The translations under genes and the position numbers were made by a program. From NCBI RefSeq assembly GCF_001668675.1, contig NZ_LZKQ01000008.1, positions 1 to 64,000 on the forward strand: 64,000 nucleotides of DNA. The letters run 5' to 3'. Shown one piece after another: positions 16,921 through 25,640 of this stretch. A model generated the notes under the pieces. It was not told where the DNA came from. It searched no databases and was given only the letters and a program-made list of their open reading frames with translations. How positions within the stretch are numbered: the stretch's first letter is position 1; the number at the start of each line of letters is the position of its first letter. This DNA comes from Mycobacterium asiaticum. GTDB taxonomy: Bacteria > Actinomycetota > Actinomycetes > Mycobacteriales > Mycobacteriaceae.

Positions 16921-17847
16921 GTGTCGGAAAACAGCGATGCGGCGGCCGCGGTCGAGGCCATCCTCGAGGAGTTCGACGACTACCTGGCGCTGCAGTGCGG
17001 TCGCTCTGCGCACACCCGCCGCGCCTACCTGGGCGACCTACGGTCGCTGTTCGACTTCCTGGCCGAACGCGGATCCGGCCTCGAGACGCTGAGCCTGCCG
17101 GTGCTGCGGTCATGGCTGGCCACCTCAGCCGGCGCCGGTGCCGCCCGCACGACACTGGCCCGCCGCACGTCCTCGGTCAAGGCCTTCACCGCCTGGGCCA
17201 CCCGGCGGGGACTGCTCGCCGGCGACCCCGCCGCGCGGCTACAGGTACCGAAGGCCCATCGCACCCTGCCCGCGGTGTTGCGGCAGGACCAGGCGCTGGC
17301 GGCGATGAGCGCGGCCAAATCCGGTGCCGAACAGGGCGATCCGCTGGCGTTGCGGGATCGGCTGATCGTCGAACTGCTCTATGCCACCGGAATCCGGGTC
17401 AGCGAGCTGTGTGGCCTGGACGTCGACGACATCGACAGCAGTCATCGGCTGGTCCGCGTGCTGGGAAAGGGCAACAAGCAGCGCACCGCGCCGTTCGGGC
17501 AACCGGCCGCCGAGGCGCTGCGGGCCTGGTTGAGCGACGGACGGCCCGCACTGGCCACCGCCGAATCCGGACCGGCGCTGTTGCTGGGCGCCCGCGGCCG
17601 TCGCCTCGACGTGCGTCAGGCGCGCACCGTGGTGCACCAGACCGTGGCCGCAGTGGACGGCGCACCAGACATGGGACCGCACGGCCTGCGGCACAGCGCG
17701 GCTACGCACTTACTCGAAGGCGGAGCCGATCTGCGGGTGGTGCAGGAACTGCTCGGCCATTCCAGTCTCGCCACCACGCAGCTGTACACCCATGTCGCGG
17801 TCGCCCGGCTGCGCGCGGTGCACGACCAGGCGCACCCCCGCGCCTAG
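16921..17847 (+). CDS. xerC: Tyrosine recombinase XerC
   Basis: A 308-residue tyrosine recombinase that, with XerD, resolves chromosome dimers at dif. The N-terminal SAM-like core-binding domain spans about 8-100, with [17 protein letters not shown]. Catalytic residues are the Arg in ATGIRVSEL, Lys in GKGNKQR, HGLRHS (His and Arg) and the nucleophile Tyr in TTQLYTHV (near residue 290). GTG start. It faces the M23 peptidase gene across a strong hairpin. No dif site was seen in the window. Confidence 0.94.
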   Translation: MSENSDAAAAVEAILEEFDDYLALQCGRSAHTRRAYLGDLRSLFDFLAERGSGLETLSLPVLRSWLATSAGAGAARTTLARRTSSVKAFTAWATRRGLLAGDPAARLQVPKAHRTLPAVLRQDQALAAMSAAKSGAEQGDPLALRDRLIVELLYATGIRVSELCGLDVDDIDSSHRLVRVLGKGNKQRTAPFGQPAAEALRAWLSDGRPALATAESGPALLLGARGRRLDVRQARTVVHQTVAAVDGAPDMGPHGLRHSAATHLLEGGADLRVVQELLGHSSLATTQLYTHVAVARLRAVHDQAHPRA

Positions 17848-17852
17848 GGTGC

Positions 17853-17910
17853 CGAACAGACGCTGAAGCACCTCATTTCCGCAGGAAATGGGTGCTTCAG
17901 CGTCTGTTCG
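17853..17910. terminator. Long bidirectional hairpin between xerC and M23 gene
   Basis: CGAACAGACGCTGAAGCACC (from 17853) plus TCATTTCC pairs with GGAAATGGGTGC plus TTCAGCGTCTGTTCG (to 17910): about 27 bp with one bulge and a GCA loop. It follows xerC by five bases and contains the stop codon of the minus-strand peptidase gene (17897-17899). Same outer arm as the hairpin at 3560. Confidence 0.8.
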
Positions 17911-18403
17911 CGCCACCAACAAGCGGCTTGAGCCGGATCGGGGTGGACTTCAGCAGCCCGATCGGGTCGACGTAATCGGCCCGCGACGCCGCACCCCACA
18001 TCGCGCCCCAGTGCAGACACGCGGCGGCCGGGCAGCCCGCGTGCCCGGCCACCAACTCACCGAGCACCGAACCCGTCCCCACCTGCTGACCCGCCGAGAC
18101 AACCACGCGCAGCGGTTCGTAGCTGGTGCGCAGACCGCCCGGATGCGCCAGCGACACGACGGGCCGGCCGGCCAGCAGTCCGGCGAACACGACCACACCG
18201 TCGCCCGCGGCATACACCGGCTGGCCCGCGAAACCGGCCAGGTCCACCCCGCGATGCCCGGACAACCAGTTAGGTGTCGGCGCATCAAACGTGCGCACCA
18301 CCGCCGGCGGACGCAGCGGCCAGTCCAGCCGTCCGCCGGCGGCGTCGGCCGGTGGCGCATTGAGCAGCACCCAGCACAGAATCAGCAACAGCACCCATCG
18401 CAC
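17897..18403 (-). CDS. Exported M23 (LytM-type) peptidase domain protein (Rv2891 homologue)
   Basis: About 168 residues from GTG 18403: a signal peptide (VRWVLLLILCWVLL then ADAA) and one M23 domain. HRGVD supplies the first zinc His and Asp. The second motif, normally HxH, reads CLHWG, so one ligand position carries Cys; activity may be altered. It would act on peptidoglycan cross-links outside the membrane. The open frame continues upstream to 18631, but that part overlaps the rpsB leader and is not needed. Start uncertain. Confidence 0.78.
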   Translation of the reverse strand: MRWVLLLILCWVLLNAPPADAAGGRLDWPLRPPAVVRTFDAPTPNWLSGHRGVDLAGFAGQPVYAAGDGVVVFAGLLAGRPVVSLAHPGGLRTSYEPLRVVVSAGQQVGTGSVLGELVAGHAGCPAAACLHWGAMWGAASRADYVDPIGLLKSTPIRLKPLVGGANRR

Positions 18404-18690
18404 CTGCTCAGCGCACCGCCGCACAGGCAGCCAGGGCCAGCCACCGGTAGCGCCCGCTGTGGATGGAAAAAGCACCGGTCGCAGCGGTGTAGACTTTCCG
18501 TCGCAGCTCGCTTGAGCGGGCTGACTTCGCGTGTCTGCATCGCGCCCCAGTAGTTCAGGGATCCGCAACAGCATGCCGAGCGGTCCCGGAAGCCGGAAAT
18601 CGGCCGACGGGTTCGGCATCGCAGCAGACACCAGGGCCCGGCTTCACCCGATGCCGGGCGACAACCGACACATGAAAGCTGGGCTCAGTC
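18404..18690. promoter_or_regulatory. Divergent M23-rpsB intergenic region
   Basis: A gap of about 287 bp that should hold the rpsB promoter. GTAGACTTTCC (near 18490) offers a TAGACT -10-like hexamer. No S2-type autoregulatory structure could be recognised by eye. GAAAG precedes the rpsB ATG. Confidence 0.3.
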
Positions 18691-19530
18691 ATGGCTGTTG
18701 TGACCATGAAGCAGCTGCTCGACAGCGGCACCCACTTCGGGCATCAGACCCGTCGCTGGAACCCCAAGATGAAGCGGTTCATCTTCACCGACCGCAATGG
18801 CATCTACATCATCGACCTGCAGCAGACGCTGACCTACATCGACAGGGCGTACGAATTCGTCAAGGAGACCGTCGCTCACGGCGGCAGTGTCATGTTCGTC
18901 GGCACCAAGAAGCAGGCGCAGGAATCCGTCGCGGCTGAGGCGACCCGCGTCGGCATGCCGTACGTGAACCAGCGCTGGCTGGGCGGCATGCTCACCAACT
19001 TCTCCACCGTGCACAAGCGGCTGCAGCGCCTCAAGGAGCTCGAGGCGATGGAGCAGACCGGTGGCTTCGAGGGTCGCACCAAGAAGGAAATCTTGATGCT
19101 GACCCGCGAGAAGAACAAGTTGGAGCGGTCCCTGGGTGGTATCCGGGACATGGCCAAGGTGCCGTCGGCGATCTGGGTGGTCGACACCAATAAGGAGCAC
19201 ATCGCCGTCGGCGAGGCGCGCAAGCTGGGCATCCCGGTCATCGCGATCCTGGACACCAACTGCGACCCGGACGAGGTCGACTACCCGATCCCAGGCAACG
19301 ACGACGCAATCCGCTCGGCCGCCCTGCTGACCAAGGTCATCGCCTCGGCCGTGGCCGAGGGCCTGCAGGCCCGCGCGGGCGTGGGCCGCGGTGACGGCAA
19401 GCCGGAGGCTGACGCCGCCGAGCCGCTGCCCGAGTGGGAGCAGGAGCTCCTGGCCGGTGCCGCTGCGACCGCCACCCCCGCCACCCCCGCCACTGAGGGC
19501 GCAACCGAACCAACTACAGACGCATCCTAG
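18691..19530 (+). CDS. rpsB: 30S ribosomal protein S2
   Basis: A 279-residue S2. Core signatures are [20 protein letters not shown] (about 6-25), [16 protein letters not shown] (about 91-106) and [20 protein letters not shown]. The C-terminus carries an Ala/Thr/Pro-rich tail (about 250-279) with a short [10 protein letters not shown] repeat, usual in actinobacteria. It is upstream of tsf by 13 nt, the conserved rpsB-tsf pair. Confidence 0.97.
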   Translation: MAVVTMKQLLDSGTHFGHQTRRWNPKMKRFIFTDRNGIYIIDLQQTLTYIDRAYEFVKETVAHGGSVMFVGTKKQAQESVAAEATRVGMPYVNQRWLGGMLTNFSTVHKRLQRLKELEAMEQTGGFEGRTKKEILMLTREKNKLERSLGGIRDMAKVPSAIWVVDTNKEHIAVGEARKLGIPVIAILDTNCDPDEVDYPIPGNDDAIRSAALLTKVIASAVAEGLQARAGVGRGDGKPEADAAEPLPEWEQELLAGAAATATPATPATEGATEPTTDAS

Positions 19531-19543
19531 GAAAGGCTGAGCA

Positions 19544-20359
19544 TTGGCGAACTACACCGCTGCCGACGTCAAGCGACTTCGGGAGCTGACCGGCGCTGGC
19601 ATGCTCGACTGCAAAAACGCGCTGGTGGAAACCGACGGTGACTTCGACAAGGCCGTCGAGGCGCTCCGCATCAAGGGCGCCAAAGACGTCGGCAAGCGCG
19701 CCGAGCGGGCCACGGCCGAAGGCCTGGTCGCCGCGAAGGACGGCGCGCTGATCGAGCTGAACTGCGAGACGGACTTCGTCGCCAAGAACGCGGAGTTCCA
19801 GGAGCTGGCCAACAAGGTCGTCGAAGCCGCGGTGTCCGCCAAGGCCACCGATGTCGACTCCCTCAAGGCGGCCAGCGCCGGCGGCGAGACGGTCGAAGAG
19901 GCCATCGCCGCACTCTCGGCCAAGATCGGCGAAAAGCTGGAACTGCGCCGGGTGGCGATCTTCGACGGAACCGTCGAGACCTACCTGCACCGTCGTTCGG
20001 CCGACCTACCGCCCGCGGTCGGCGTACTGGTCGAGTACAACGGCGACAACGCCGAGGCCGCACACGCGGTGGCGCTGCAGATCGCCGCGCTCAAGGCCCG
20101 CTACCTCACCCGTGAGGACGTGCCCGAAGACGTCGTCGCCAGCGAGCGCCGCATCGCCGAGGAAACCGCCAAGGCCGAGGGCAAGCCGGAGCAGGCACTG
20201 CCCAAGATCGTCGAGGGCCGGGTGAACGGCTTCTTCAAGGACACCGTGCTGCTCGAGCAGCCCTCGGTGTCGGACAACAAGAAGACCGTCAAGGCGCTGC
20301 TCGACGAGGCCGGGGTCACCGTGACGCGCTTCGTCCGGTTCGAGGTCGGCCAGGCCTGA
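19544..20359 (+). CDS. tsf: Translation elongation factor Ts
   Basis: A 271-residue EF-Ts, the nucleotide exchange factor of EF-Tu. The N-terminal UBA-like part has [16 protein letters not shown] and the EF-Tu contact motif is [10 protein letters not shown] (about 71-80). The start is TTG at 19544, giving [15 protein letters not shown], with GGAAAGG 7-13 nt upstream; no ATG or GTG fits. Co-transcribed with rpsB and closely followed by amiC. Confidence 0.97.
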   Translation: MANYTAADVKRLRELTGAGMLDCKNALVETDGDFDKAVEALRIKGAKDVGKRAERATAEGLVAAKDGALIELNCETDFVAKNAEFQELANKVVEAAVSAKATDVDSLKAASAGGETVEEAIAALSAKIGEKLELRRVAIFDGTVETYLHRRSADLPPAVGVLVEYNGDNAEAAHAVALQIAALKARYLTREDVPEDVVASERRIAEETAKAEGKPEQALPKIVEGRVNGFFKDTVLLEQPSVSDNKKTVKALLDEAGVTVTRFVRFEVGQA

Positions 20360-20375
20360 CGGGCGGGCAATCGCC

Positions 20376-21776
20376 ATGCCCCGCGTACACGCTTTCCGCG
20401 ACGACGCCCTCGGCGAGCTGGACGCTGTCGGGCTCGCCGAGGCGCTGCGATCCCGGCAGCTGAGTCCGCTGGAGGTCGTCGAGGCGGCCGTCGCGCGCTG
20501 CGAGGCCGTCAACGATCGGCTCAACGGTCTGGCGCACCGGTCCTACGACTCCGCGCGCGAGGAAGCGTCACGCGAGGTCACCGGCTTCTTCGGCGGCGTG
20601 CCCACTTTCATCAAGGACAACGTCGACGTCGCCGGTCAGCCGTCGATGCGGGGCACCGACGCCTGGACCCCGTACCCGGCCAAAGCGCACAGCGAAGTGG
20701 CCCGGGTGGTGCTCCGCACCGGGCTGATCTCGCTGGGCAAGACCCAGCTGTCGGAGTTCGGGTTCAGCGGCGCTGCCGAGCACCCACGCCTGGGTCCGGT
20801 GCGCAACCCGTGGAACCCCGAATACACCGCGGGCGCCTCCTCGTCGGGATCGGGAGCTTTCGTCGCGGCCGGGGTGGTGCCCATCGCACACGCCAACGAC
20901 GGCGGCGGCTCCATCCGCATTCCCGCCGCCTGCAACGGTCTGGTCGGGCTCAAGCCGTCCCGCGGCCGGCTGCCGCTGGACCCCGAATTGCGCCGGCTGC
21001 CGGTGGTCATCGTCGCCAACGGCGTGGTGACCCGCTCGGTGCGCGACACGGCCGCGTTCTTCCGCGAGGCCGAACGTGCCTACCGGGCACGCAAGCTGCC
21101 CCCGATCGACGACGTCACCCAGCCGGGCAAGCAACGGCTGAAGATCGCCGTACTGACCCGCTCGGTCGACCACGAATCCAGCCCCGAAGTCACTGATCTC
21201 ACGCTGAAGACCGCCGCCCTGCTCGAAGAACTCGGGCACCGCATCGAGCACCTGGATAACCCGCCCGCGGCAAGCACGTTCGGCGACGACTTCGTCCTCT
21301 ATTGGGGTCTGTTGGCGCTGGCACAGCTGCGCACCGGCCGACTCACTTTCGGCAAGACCTTCGACCCGTCCAGGCTGGACAACCTGACCCTGGGATTGGC
21401 TCGGCACGCCACTCGCAACCTGCACCGGATACCTCGGGCGATCGTGCGACTACGCGGCGCGCGGCGCCAAAGCGCACCCTTGTACGCCACTTATGACGCC
21501 GTCCTCACCCCGACGGTCGCTGCCGAGCCGCCCCGGATCGGGTACCTGGACCCCACCGACTACCAGCAGGTCATCGACCGGCTGTCACGCTGGGTGACGT
21601 TCACGCCCCTGCAGAACGTCACCGGCGACCCGGCGATCTCGCTGCCGCTGGCTCAGTCCGCCAACGGCCTGCCGGTGGGCATGATGCTCTCGGCGGCCGT
21701 CGGCGCCGAAGCGCGGCTGCTGGAACTGGCCTTCGAGCTCGAAGAGGCCCGTCCCTGGGCCCGGATCCAGGACTGA
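20376..21776 (+). CDS. amiC: Amidase signature family enzyme (AmiC homologue)
   Basis: A 466-residue amidase of the Ser-cisSer-Lys family. The catalytic lysine is in TFIKDNVD (about residue 75). The glycine/serine-rich signature GASSSGSGAFVAAGVVPIAH continues to DGGGSIRIPAACNGLVGLKP with the two serines. Substrate is unknown; family members hydrolyse carboxamides, including GatA-like reactions, but no GatB/C neighbours are present. It begins 16 nt after tsf and is convergent with the MarR gene. Confidence 0.92.
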   Translation: MPRVHAFRDDALGELDAVGLAEALRSRQLSPLEVVEAAVARCEAVNDRLNGLAHRSYDSAREEASREVTGFFGGVPTFIKDNVDVAGQPSMRGTDAWTPYPAKAHSEVARVVLRTGLISLGKTQLSEFGFSGAAEHPRLGPVRNPWNPEYTAGASSSGSGAFVAAGVVPIAHANDGGGSIRIPAACNGLVGLKPSRGRLPLDPELRRLPVVIVANGVVTRSVRDTAAFFREAERAYRARKLPPIDDVTQPGKQRLKIAVLTRSVDHESSPEVTDLTLKTAALLEELGHRIEHLDNPPAASTFGDDFVLYWGLLALAQLRTGRLTFGKTFDPSRLDNLTLGLARHATRNLHRIPRAIVRLRGARRQSAPLYATYDAVLTPTVAAEPPRIGYLDPTDYQQVIDRLSRWVTFTPLQNVTGDPAISLPLAQSANGLPVGMMLSAAVGAEARLLELAFELEEARPWARIQD

Positions 21777-21780
21777 CCGC

Positions 21781-22209
21781 TCAGTCCGCGCCCAGCGTCT
21801 CCAGCATGCGTCGGAACTCCCGCTGCTGAGCGTCGGTCAACCGGGCGAGTAATCGGGCGTCCGCGGCAAAGACGACGGTTTCGGCGCGCTGCAACAGCGC
21901 GCGGCCCGCGGTGGTCAACGATGCCGGCAGTGCCCGGCCGGAGGACACCGACGTGGGCCGCTCCACCGCACCGAGGTCCTGCAGCTTGCGCAGCACCGTG
22001 TTCATGGCCTGCGGTGTGACGTTGGCGCGCCGGGCCAGGTCGGCGCTCGACGACCCGGGAGACTGCGAAAGTATCCGCAGGCAGACGAACTCCGCGATCG
22101 TGAGCCCGAGCGGGGTCAACGCGGACGAGACCTCTGGTCGCAGCGCGGCCCCCACCCGGTAGAGCAGGTAGCCCAGCGGGGCGTCGCGACCTTCAGTCAT
22201 ATCAATCAT
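21781..22209 (-). CDS. MarR-family transcriptional regulator (Rv2887 homologue)
   Basis: A 142-residue MarR protein. The winged-helix region includes LTIAEFVCLRILSQSPGSSSADLARRANVTPQAMNTVLRKL (about 33-73). The H37Rv homologue Rv2887 is known to repress drug- and salicylate-linked methyltransferase genes, and mutations confer drug resistance. Start ATG 22209 or 22200. A palindrome-like TCAA-N5-TTGA covers the start, fitting autoregulation. Convergent with amiC. Confidence 0.9.
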   Translation of the reverse strand: MIDMTEGRDAPLGYLLYRVGAALRPEVSSALTPLGLTIAEFVCLRILSQSPGSSSADLARRANVTPQAMNTVLRKLQDLGAVERPTSVSSGRALPASLTTAGRALLQRAETVVFAADARLLARLTDAQQREFRRMLETLGAD

Positions 22210-22214
22210 CTTGA
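22202..22214. promoter_or_regulatory. Candidate MarR operator
   Basis: TCAATCATCTTGA (TCAA-N5-TTGA) sits within an AT-rich stretch with ATAT on both sides and overlaps the start codon of the MarR gene. Autoregulation is inferred from position. Confidence 0.35.
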
Positions 22215-22482
22215 CATATCGGCACCCTTTCCCGGGCGCAACTTTGCCTGCAATTCGGCTTTCCCCCGTGATGCCAATGTGAACGCTGTGGCGCGAATGG
22301 TGTGTGGCTTAAATCAAAATTGCGGCGTCTGTGCAGTTCAGGGAGCCGGCAAGGGCGATTTCCGCAGCGGCGTGTGTTTGAGTCTGCAATTCAGCGGCAA
22401 TGCGAAAGGGCGTGCGGTTGAGCGCCCAATGAAGAGTTGCTGACCGTAGGTGCAACGTAACCCAACGGAGAGGATTCTCAGC
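22215..22482. promoter_or_regulatory. Upstream region of the MPT63-like gene
   Basis: About 270 bp between divergent genes. It is more AT-rich than its surroundings around 22310 (GGCTTAAATCAAAATTG), which may hold the promoter for the secreted protein. A GGAGAGGA ribosome-binding site precedes the GTG. No clear regulator site was recognised. Confidence 0.3.
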
Positions 22483-23184
22483 GTGAAGTTCACCAAAACC
22501 ACTGCAAAGACGGCCCTTGGTGCCGCCGGCATAGCGGCGGTGAGCCTTTTCGGCGCAGCCACTGCGTCGTCCGCGCCCACCATCGTTGAGGGACTTGGCA
22601 CACCCGAGACATTGGTCGACGGCCCGCTGGTGACTGACTACACCGTCAGCAACCTGCAGCCGGCCAACATCACCATCCCTGGCTTCACCCCGACCGGTCA
22701 GCTGTGGCAGGCCGACGTGCACGTGAAGGCCAACAGCGGCGTCGTGACGCCCGTCGTGTCGAACTTCAACGCGCGCGCCGACGGCCAGAACTACCGAGTG
22801 ATCGCCGCACCGGCTACCCCGCAGGGACTGAGCCCGGCTCCGATCACGCAGGGCAACACCGCGACCGGAAAGATCTACTTTGACGTGACCGGTGCGCCCC
22901 CGAACGGCGTCGTCTACAACGACGGTGTGCAGGACGTCCTGGTGTGGGAAACCAGCCCGGGCAGCCTGCCGGCACCTAACTCGGTGCCCGGCCAGCAGTT
23001 GCCGAACACCGTGCCGGGTCAGCCCAACACCGTGCCCGGTCAGGTGAACCCGGCTCCCGGCCAGGTGAACCCGGCGCCCAACCAGGTCAACCCGAACCCG
23101 GCTCCGGGCCAGCCGAACGCCGTGCCCGGCCAGGCCAACCAGGTCCCCGGACCGGTGACGCCTGAGTCGCCGGAACAGGCCTAA
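22483..23184 (+). CDS. MPT63-like secreted protein (DUF1942) with Pro/Gln/Asn tail
   Basis: A 233-residue exported protein: signal peptide (about 1-32, ending ASSA), an MPT63-type immunoglobulin-like domain (about 33-175) recognisable by VVTPVVSNFNARADGQNYRV and TGKIYFDVTGAPPN, then a low-complexity tail (about 180-233) built from NTVPGQPN / VNPAPGQ-like units. MPT63 itself (Rv1926c) has no such tail. Function is unknown; MPT63 is an abundant culture-filtrate antigen. GTG start with GGAGAGGA upstream. A strong terminator follows. Confidence 0.85.
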   Translation: MKFTKTTAKTALGAAGIAAVSLFGAATASSAPTIVEGLGTPETLVDGPLVTDYTVSNLQPANITIPGFTPTGQLWQADVHVKANSGVVTPVVSNFNARADGQNYRVIAAPATPQGLSPAPITQGNTATGKIYFDVTGAPPNGVVYNDGVQDVLVWETSPGSLPAPNSVPGQQLPNTVPGQPNTVPGQVNPAPGQVNPAPNQVNPNPAPGQPNAVPGQANQVPGPVTPESPEQA

Positions 23185-23216
23185 GGCTCACGCCTAACGG
23201 GGCCTAACTAACCCTC

Positions 23217-23252
23217 AGCCACCCCGCGCCACGCCCTTGGCGCGGGGTGGCT
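23217..23252 (+). terminator. Terminator after the MPT63-like gene
   Basis: AGCCACCCCGCGCCA (23217-23231) pairs perfectly with TGGCGCGGGGTGGCT (23238-23252), a 15-bp GC-rich stem with a 6-nt loop and no U tract, the usual mycobacterial form. Confidence 0.8.
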
Positions 23253-23313
23253 GCCGTTCGGGGAGACCCAGATTATCTGAGTTGTGTGTGGGCGATCTGG
23301 GTATGCGAGAACC

Positions 23314-24249
23314 ATGACTCGAAGCGATCACCGGCCCGCCGAAGTTGTCGACCAGGCTCAGCGCCAAGCGGACGAAGCCCGCGCGTCCATGCAGCGCAAG
23401 CGCGAGAAGCAGGCCGGCGGCGTCGGCGGCTGGGTGGCGCAACGGGCCGGGCAGTGGGATCTGGAAGGCCAGGACGAGACCACCATGCACCGCCAGAAGT
23501 TCTTCTGGAACGCGCTGGTGGACTACTGGTTCCGGATGGAGATCGACGGTTGGGAGAATGTCGGCGAGGCACCGGTGCTGTTGATCGGAATCCACTCCGG
23601 TGCCCCGTTCGTGTGGGACGCCTGGACGGTGGGACTGCAGTGGTGGCGGCGCTTCGGGCCCGAACGGCCGTTGCACGGCACCGCGCACGACGCGCTCATG
23701 GCCATCCCGGGAATCGGTCGCTACTTCCGGGCGATGGGTGTGCTGCCCGCGGCGCCCGACGCGATCGCCACCGCGCTGGCCGAAGGACGAGACGTCGCGT
23801 TGTGGCCCGGCGGAGAGGTTGATTCGCTTCGGCCGTGGGTGGAACGCGACCGGGCCAACCTGGCCGGCCGCAAGGGATTCGTGAAGATGGCGATCCGGGC
23901 CGGGGTGCCGATCGTGCCGATCGCCACCGTCGGCGGCGCGGACGCCATGCCCGTGCTGATCCGCGGCGATCGCCTGTCGCGGGCGCTGCGGCTGGACAAA
24001 TTGCTGCGGCTCAAGGTCTTCCCGGTGGCGATATCGCTGCCCTGGGGCGTCGCGCCTGCGGCCCTGCCGCAATTGCCGCTGCCCGCCAAGATCAGGACTC
24101 GCTTCATGCCGCCGGTCGAGCTGGATAACGACGCCGCCCGCGCCGATGACGACGAGTACGTCGAGGCCAAGTACCGCGAGGTGCAGGACAGCATCCAGCG
24201 CGGCATGGACGCGCTGGCGCGCAAGCGTGCCCTGCCCGTCTTCGGCTGA
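23314..24249 (+). CDS. Lysophospholipid/diacylglycerol acyltransferase-like protein
   Basis: A 311-residue protein with the PlsC/DAGAT-like acyltransferase fold. The first motif reads IHSGAPFVWD instead of the usual HX4D, resembling the His-containing block of the DAGAT type. ALWPGGEVDSLRPW is the later glycine-rich substrate-binding block, and GFVKMAIRAGVPIVPIATVGG is well conserved in the family. Expected role is acylation of lysophospholipid or glycerolipid at the membrane; the substrate is unknown. ATG 23314 is preferred over an earlier in-frame GTG. Nearly abuts the convergent regulator gene. Confidence 0.85.
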   Translation: MTRSDHRPAEVVDQAQRQADEARASMQRKREKQAGGVGGWVAQRAGQWDLEGQDETTMHRQKFFWNALVDYWFRMEIDGWENVGEAPVLLIGIHSGAPFVWDAWTVGLQWWRRFGPERPLHGTAHDALMAIPGIGRYFRAMGVLPAAPDAIATALAEGRDVALWPGGEVDSLRPWVERDRANLAGRKGFVKMAIRAGVPIVPIATVGGADAMPVLIRGDRLSRALRLDKLLRLKVFPVAISLPWGVAPAALPQLPLPAKIRTRFMPPVELDNDAARADDDEYVEAKYREVQDSIQRGMDALARKRALPVFG

Positions 24250-24252
24250 GAT

Positions 24253-24969
24253 TCAGCGCGCGACCGGTTCCCACGCGGGCTTCAGGACCGGCTCGAGGAC
24301 GATCCACCGCGGTTGCGGCGGTGTGACCGCCATGTAGCCGACGCCGCGCACGGTGTCGACCATCGACTCATGGGCGGCACCGAGTTTGGCGCGCAGCCGC
24401 CGCACGTGCACGTCGACGGTCCGAACCCGGCCGTTGCTCTCATAGCCCCACACCTCGTGCATCAGCCGGGTCCGGCTGAACGCCCGTCCGGCATGCTGCA
24501 CAAGGAAATTGAGCAATTTGAATTCGGTCAGCGTCAGGTCCAGGTCCCGGCCGTCCAGTGTTGCTGTGTAGCTGGCGGGGTGCAGCAGGAGGTCGCCGAA
24601 CTCCAACGTGCCGCCGATGGCCTTGCGCCGTCGCTGCACCGCCAACCGCAACCGTGCCTGCATCTCGGCCGCACCGGCCGCGGCCACCACCACGTCGTCG
24701 TAATTCCAGTCGACATCGACCTCGGCCAGGGTGGCCGGCGCAACCACCACGACCACGGCCACCGCCGGGGCATTGGCAGTCAGCCACCGGCAGGCCCGGC
24801 GGGCACCGGCCGGGTCGGTGCGGGCGTCGACAATCGCGACATCAGCTCCTTCGGCGGACTCGTGGTATGCGGTGTCCAGCGGGAGGCTGCGCACGGTGAG
24901 CGCGAAGGTCTCCAAATCCGGCAGGGTGACTTGGAAGTCGGCGTCGTCGGTGAACAGAAGCACATCCAC
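24253..24969 (-). CDS. GlnR-like OmpR-family response regulator (Rv2884 homologue)
   Basis: About 238 residues: an atypical receiver domain (1-115) and a C-terminal winged-helix DNA-binding domain (about 135-225) with LTLTEFKLLNFLVQHAGRAF and VRTVDVHVRRLRAKLG. The receiver keeps the Asp of IVDAR but lacks the usual Lys-Pro after strand five, as in GlnR, so it may not be a normal phospho-switch. No sensor kinase is adjacent. GTG 24969 is the preferred start; the frame is open to 25011. Targets unknown. Confidence 0.88.
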   Translation of the reverse strand: MDVLLFTDDADFQVTLPDLETFALTVRSLPLDTAYHESAEGADVAIVDARTDPAGARRACRWLTANAPAVAVVVVVAPATLAEVDVDWNYDDVVVAAAGAAEMQARLRLAVQRRRKAIGGTLEFGDLLLHPASYTATLDGRDLDLTLTEFKLLNFLVQHAGRAFSRTRLMHEVWGYESNGRVRTVDVHVRRLRAKLGAAHESMVDTVRGVGYMAVTPPQPRWIVLEPVLKPAWEPVAR

Positions 24970-25096
24970 CTGCGTGCACCCCCGACCAGTAGTCACCGCC
25001 GCGGAGATCACTCCGACAGCGGTCCGAATACCCCTCTGCGTGCGATTATTCCAGTTTTGTTACGACCGGGTGGGCGAACCGCACCCCGGAAAGTTC

Positions 25097-25132
25097 GATG
25101 GGCCCGGTCCGAGATTCCAGACCGGGCCCATC
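25097..25132 (-). terminator. Terminator after the CsbD gene
   Basis: GATGGGCCCGGTC (25097-25109) pairs perfectly with GACCGGGCCCATC (25120-25132), a 13-bp stem. It lies 14 nt beyond the CsbD stop and upstream of the GlnR-like gene, so it should separate the two minus-strand genes. Confidence 0.75.
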
Positions 25133-25145
25133 CTGAGACAAGTTT

Positions 25146-25382
25146 CTATTGGTTGGACTTCTGGCGTTCCTCGGCAACCTCCGCGGCGCTGCGGGCCGCC
25201 TCGGCCTGCGCTTCCTTCTTGGCCGCGTCGCGCTGTGCTTCCGCCTTGTCCTGCTGGGCTTCACCCTCGTTGACGAGGTCGCCCCGGCCGGTCACCGTCC
25301 CGATGACTTCCTTGGCCTTGCCCTTGACGTCCTCGACGACGCCCTTGACCGCTTCCGCAGGTCCGGAGTTGCTGTCCGCCAT
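25146..25382 (-). CDS. CsbD-family stress protein
   Basis: A 78-residue hydrophilic, charged protein. The CsbD signature is AVKGVVEDVKGKAKEVIGTVTGRGDLVNEGEAQQDKAEAQ, followed by an Ala/Glu/Lys helix that may form a coiled coil. CsbD proteins are general-stress proteins of unknown mechanism (SigB-dependent in Bacillus). The ATG is preceded by GAGGAGGAA. Upstream, GTTT-N15-GGGCAA (25397-25421, minus) faintly resembles a SigF promoter. Confidence 0.88.
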   Translation of the reverse strand: MADSNSGPAEAVKGVVEDVKGKAKEVIGTVTGRGDLVNEGEAQQDKAEAQRDAAKKEAQAEAARSAAEVAEERQKSNQ

Positions 25383-25640
25383 GAGTTCCTCCTCAGTTGC
25401 CCGTACCGAGCGCTCAAAAACGCCGATCGAACGAGCGACCGGCAAGTGCGCGGCGGTGCGGGTCCTCAACTTCTCAAGACCGCGTCTACCGCCGCTCGCA
25501 GCGAATTCCCGGACCGGCAGAGGATCAAACATGTGCGCGCAATAGTGCACCCCGCCCACGCCAGAGCAGGGCAATGAGGCAGGATTGAGACGCGCCGTCC
25601 CGGGTCGTTGCCGGGTTGGCAATCTCGTGCGAGGAGATCG
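25383..25640. other. Divergent CsbD-pyrH intergenic region
   Basis: A 258-bp gap that must contain promoters for both genes. Only the weak SigF-like element for CsbD and the GAGGAG site before pyrH were recognised. Confidence 0.3.

Noticed and set aside
17850-17915. Integration or dif-like site next to xerC
   Set aside because: The palindrome there has the arm of the terminator-like hairpin family and is 58 bp long, unlike a 28-bp dif site; no mobile genes are adjacent.
22980-23150. Short repeats in the tail of the MPT63-like gene as a CRISPR-like array
   Set aside because: The units are irregular, translate in frame to Pro/Gln/Asn repeats, and have no spacers or cas genes nearby.
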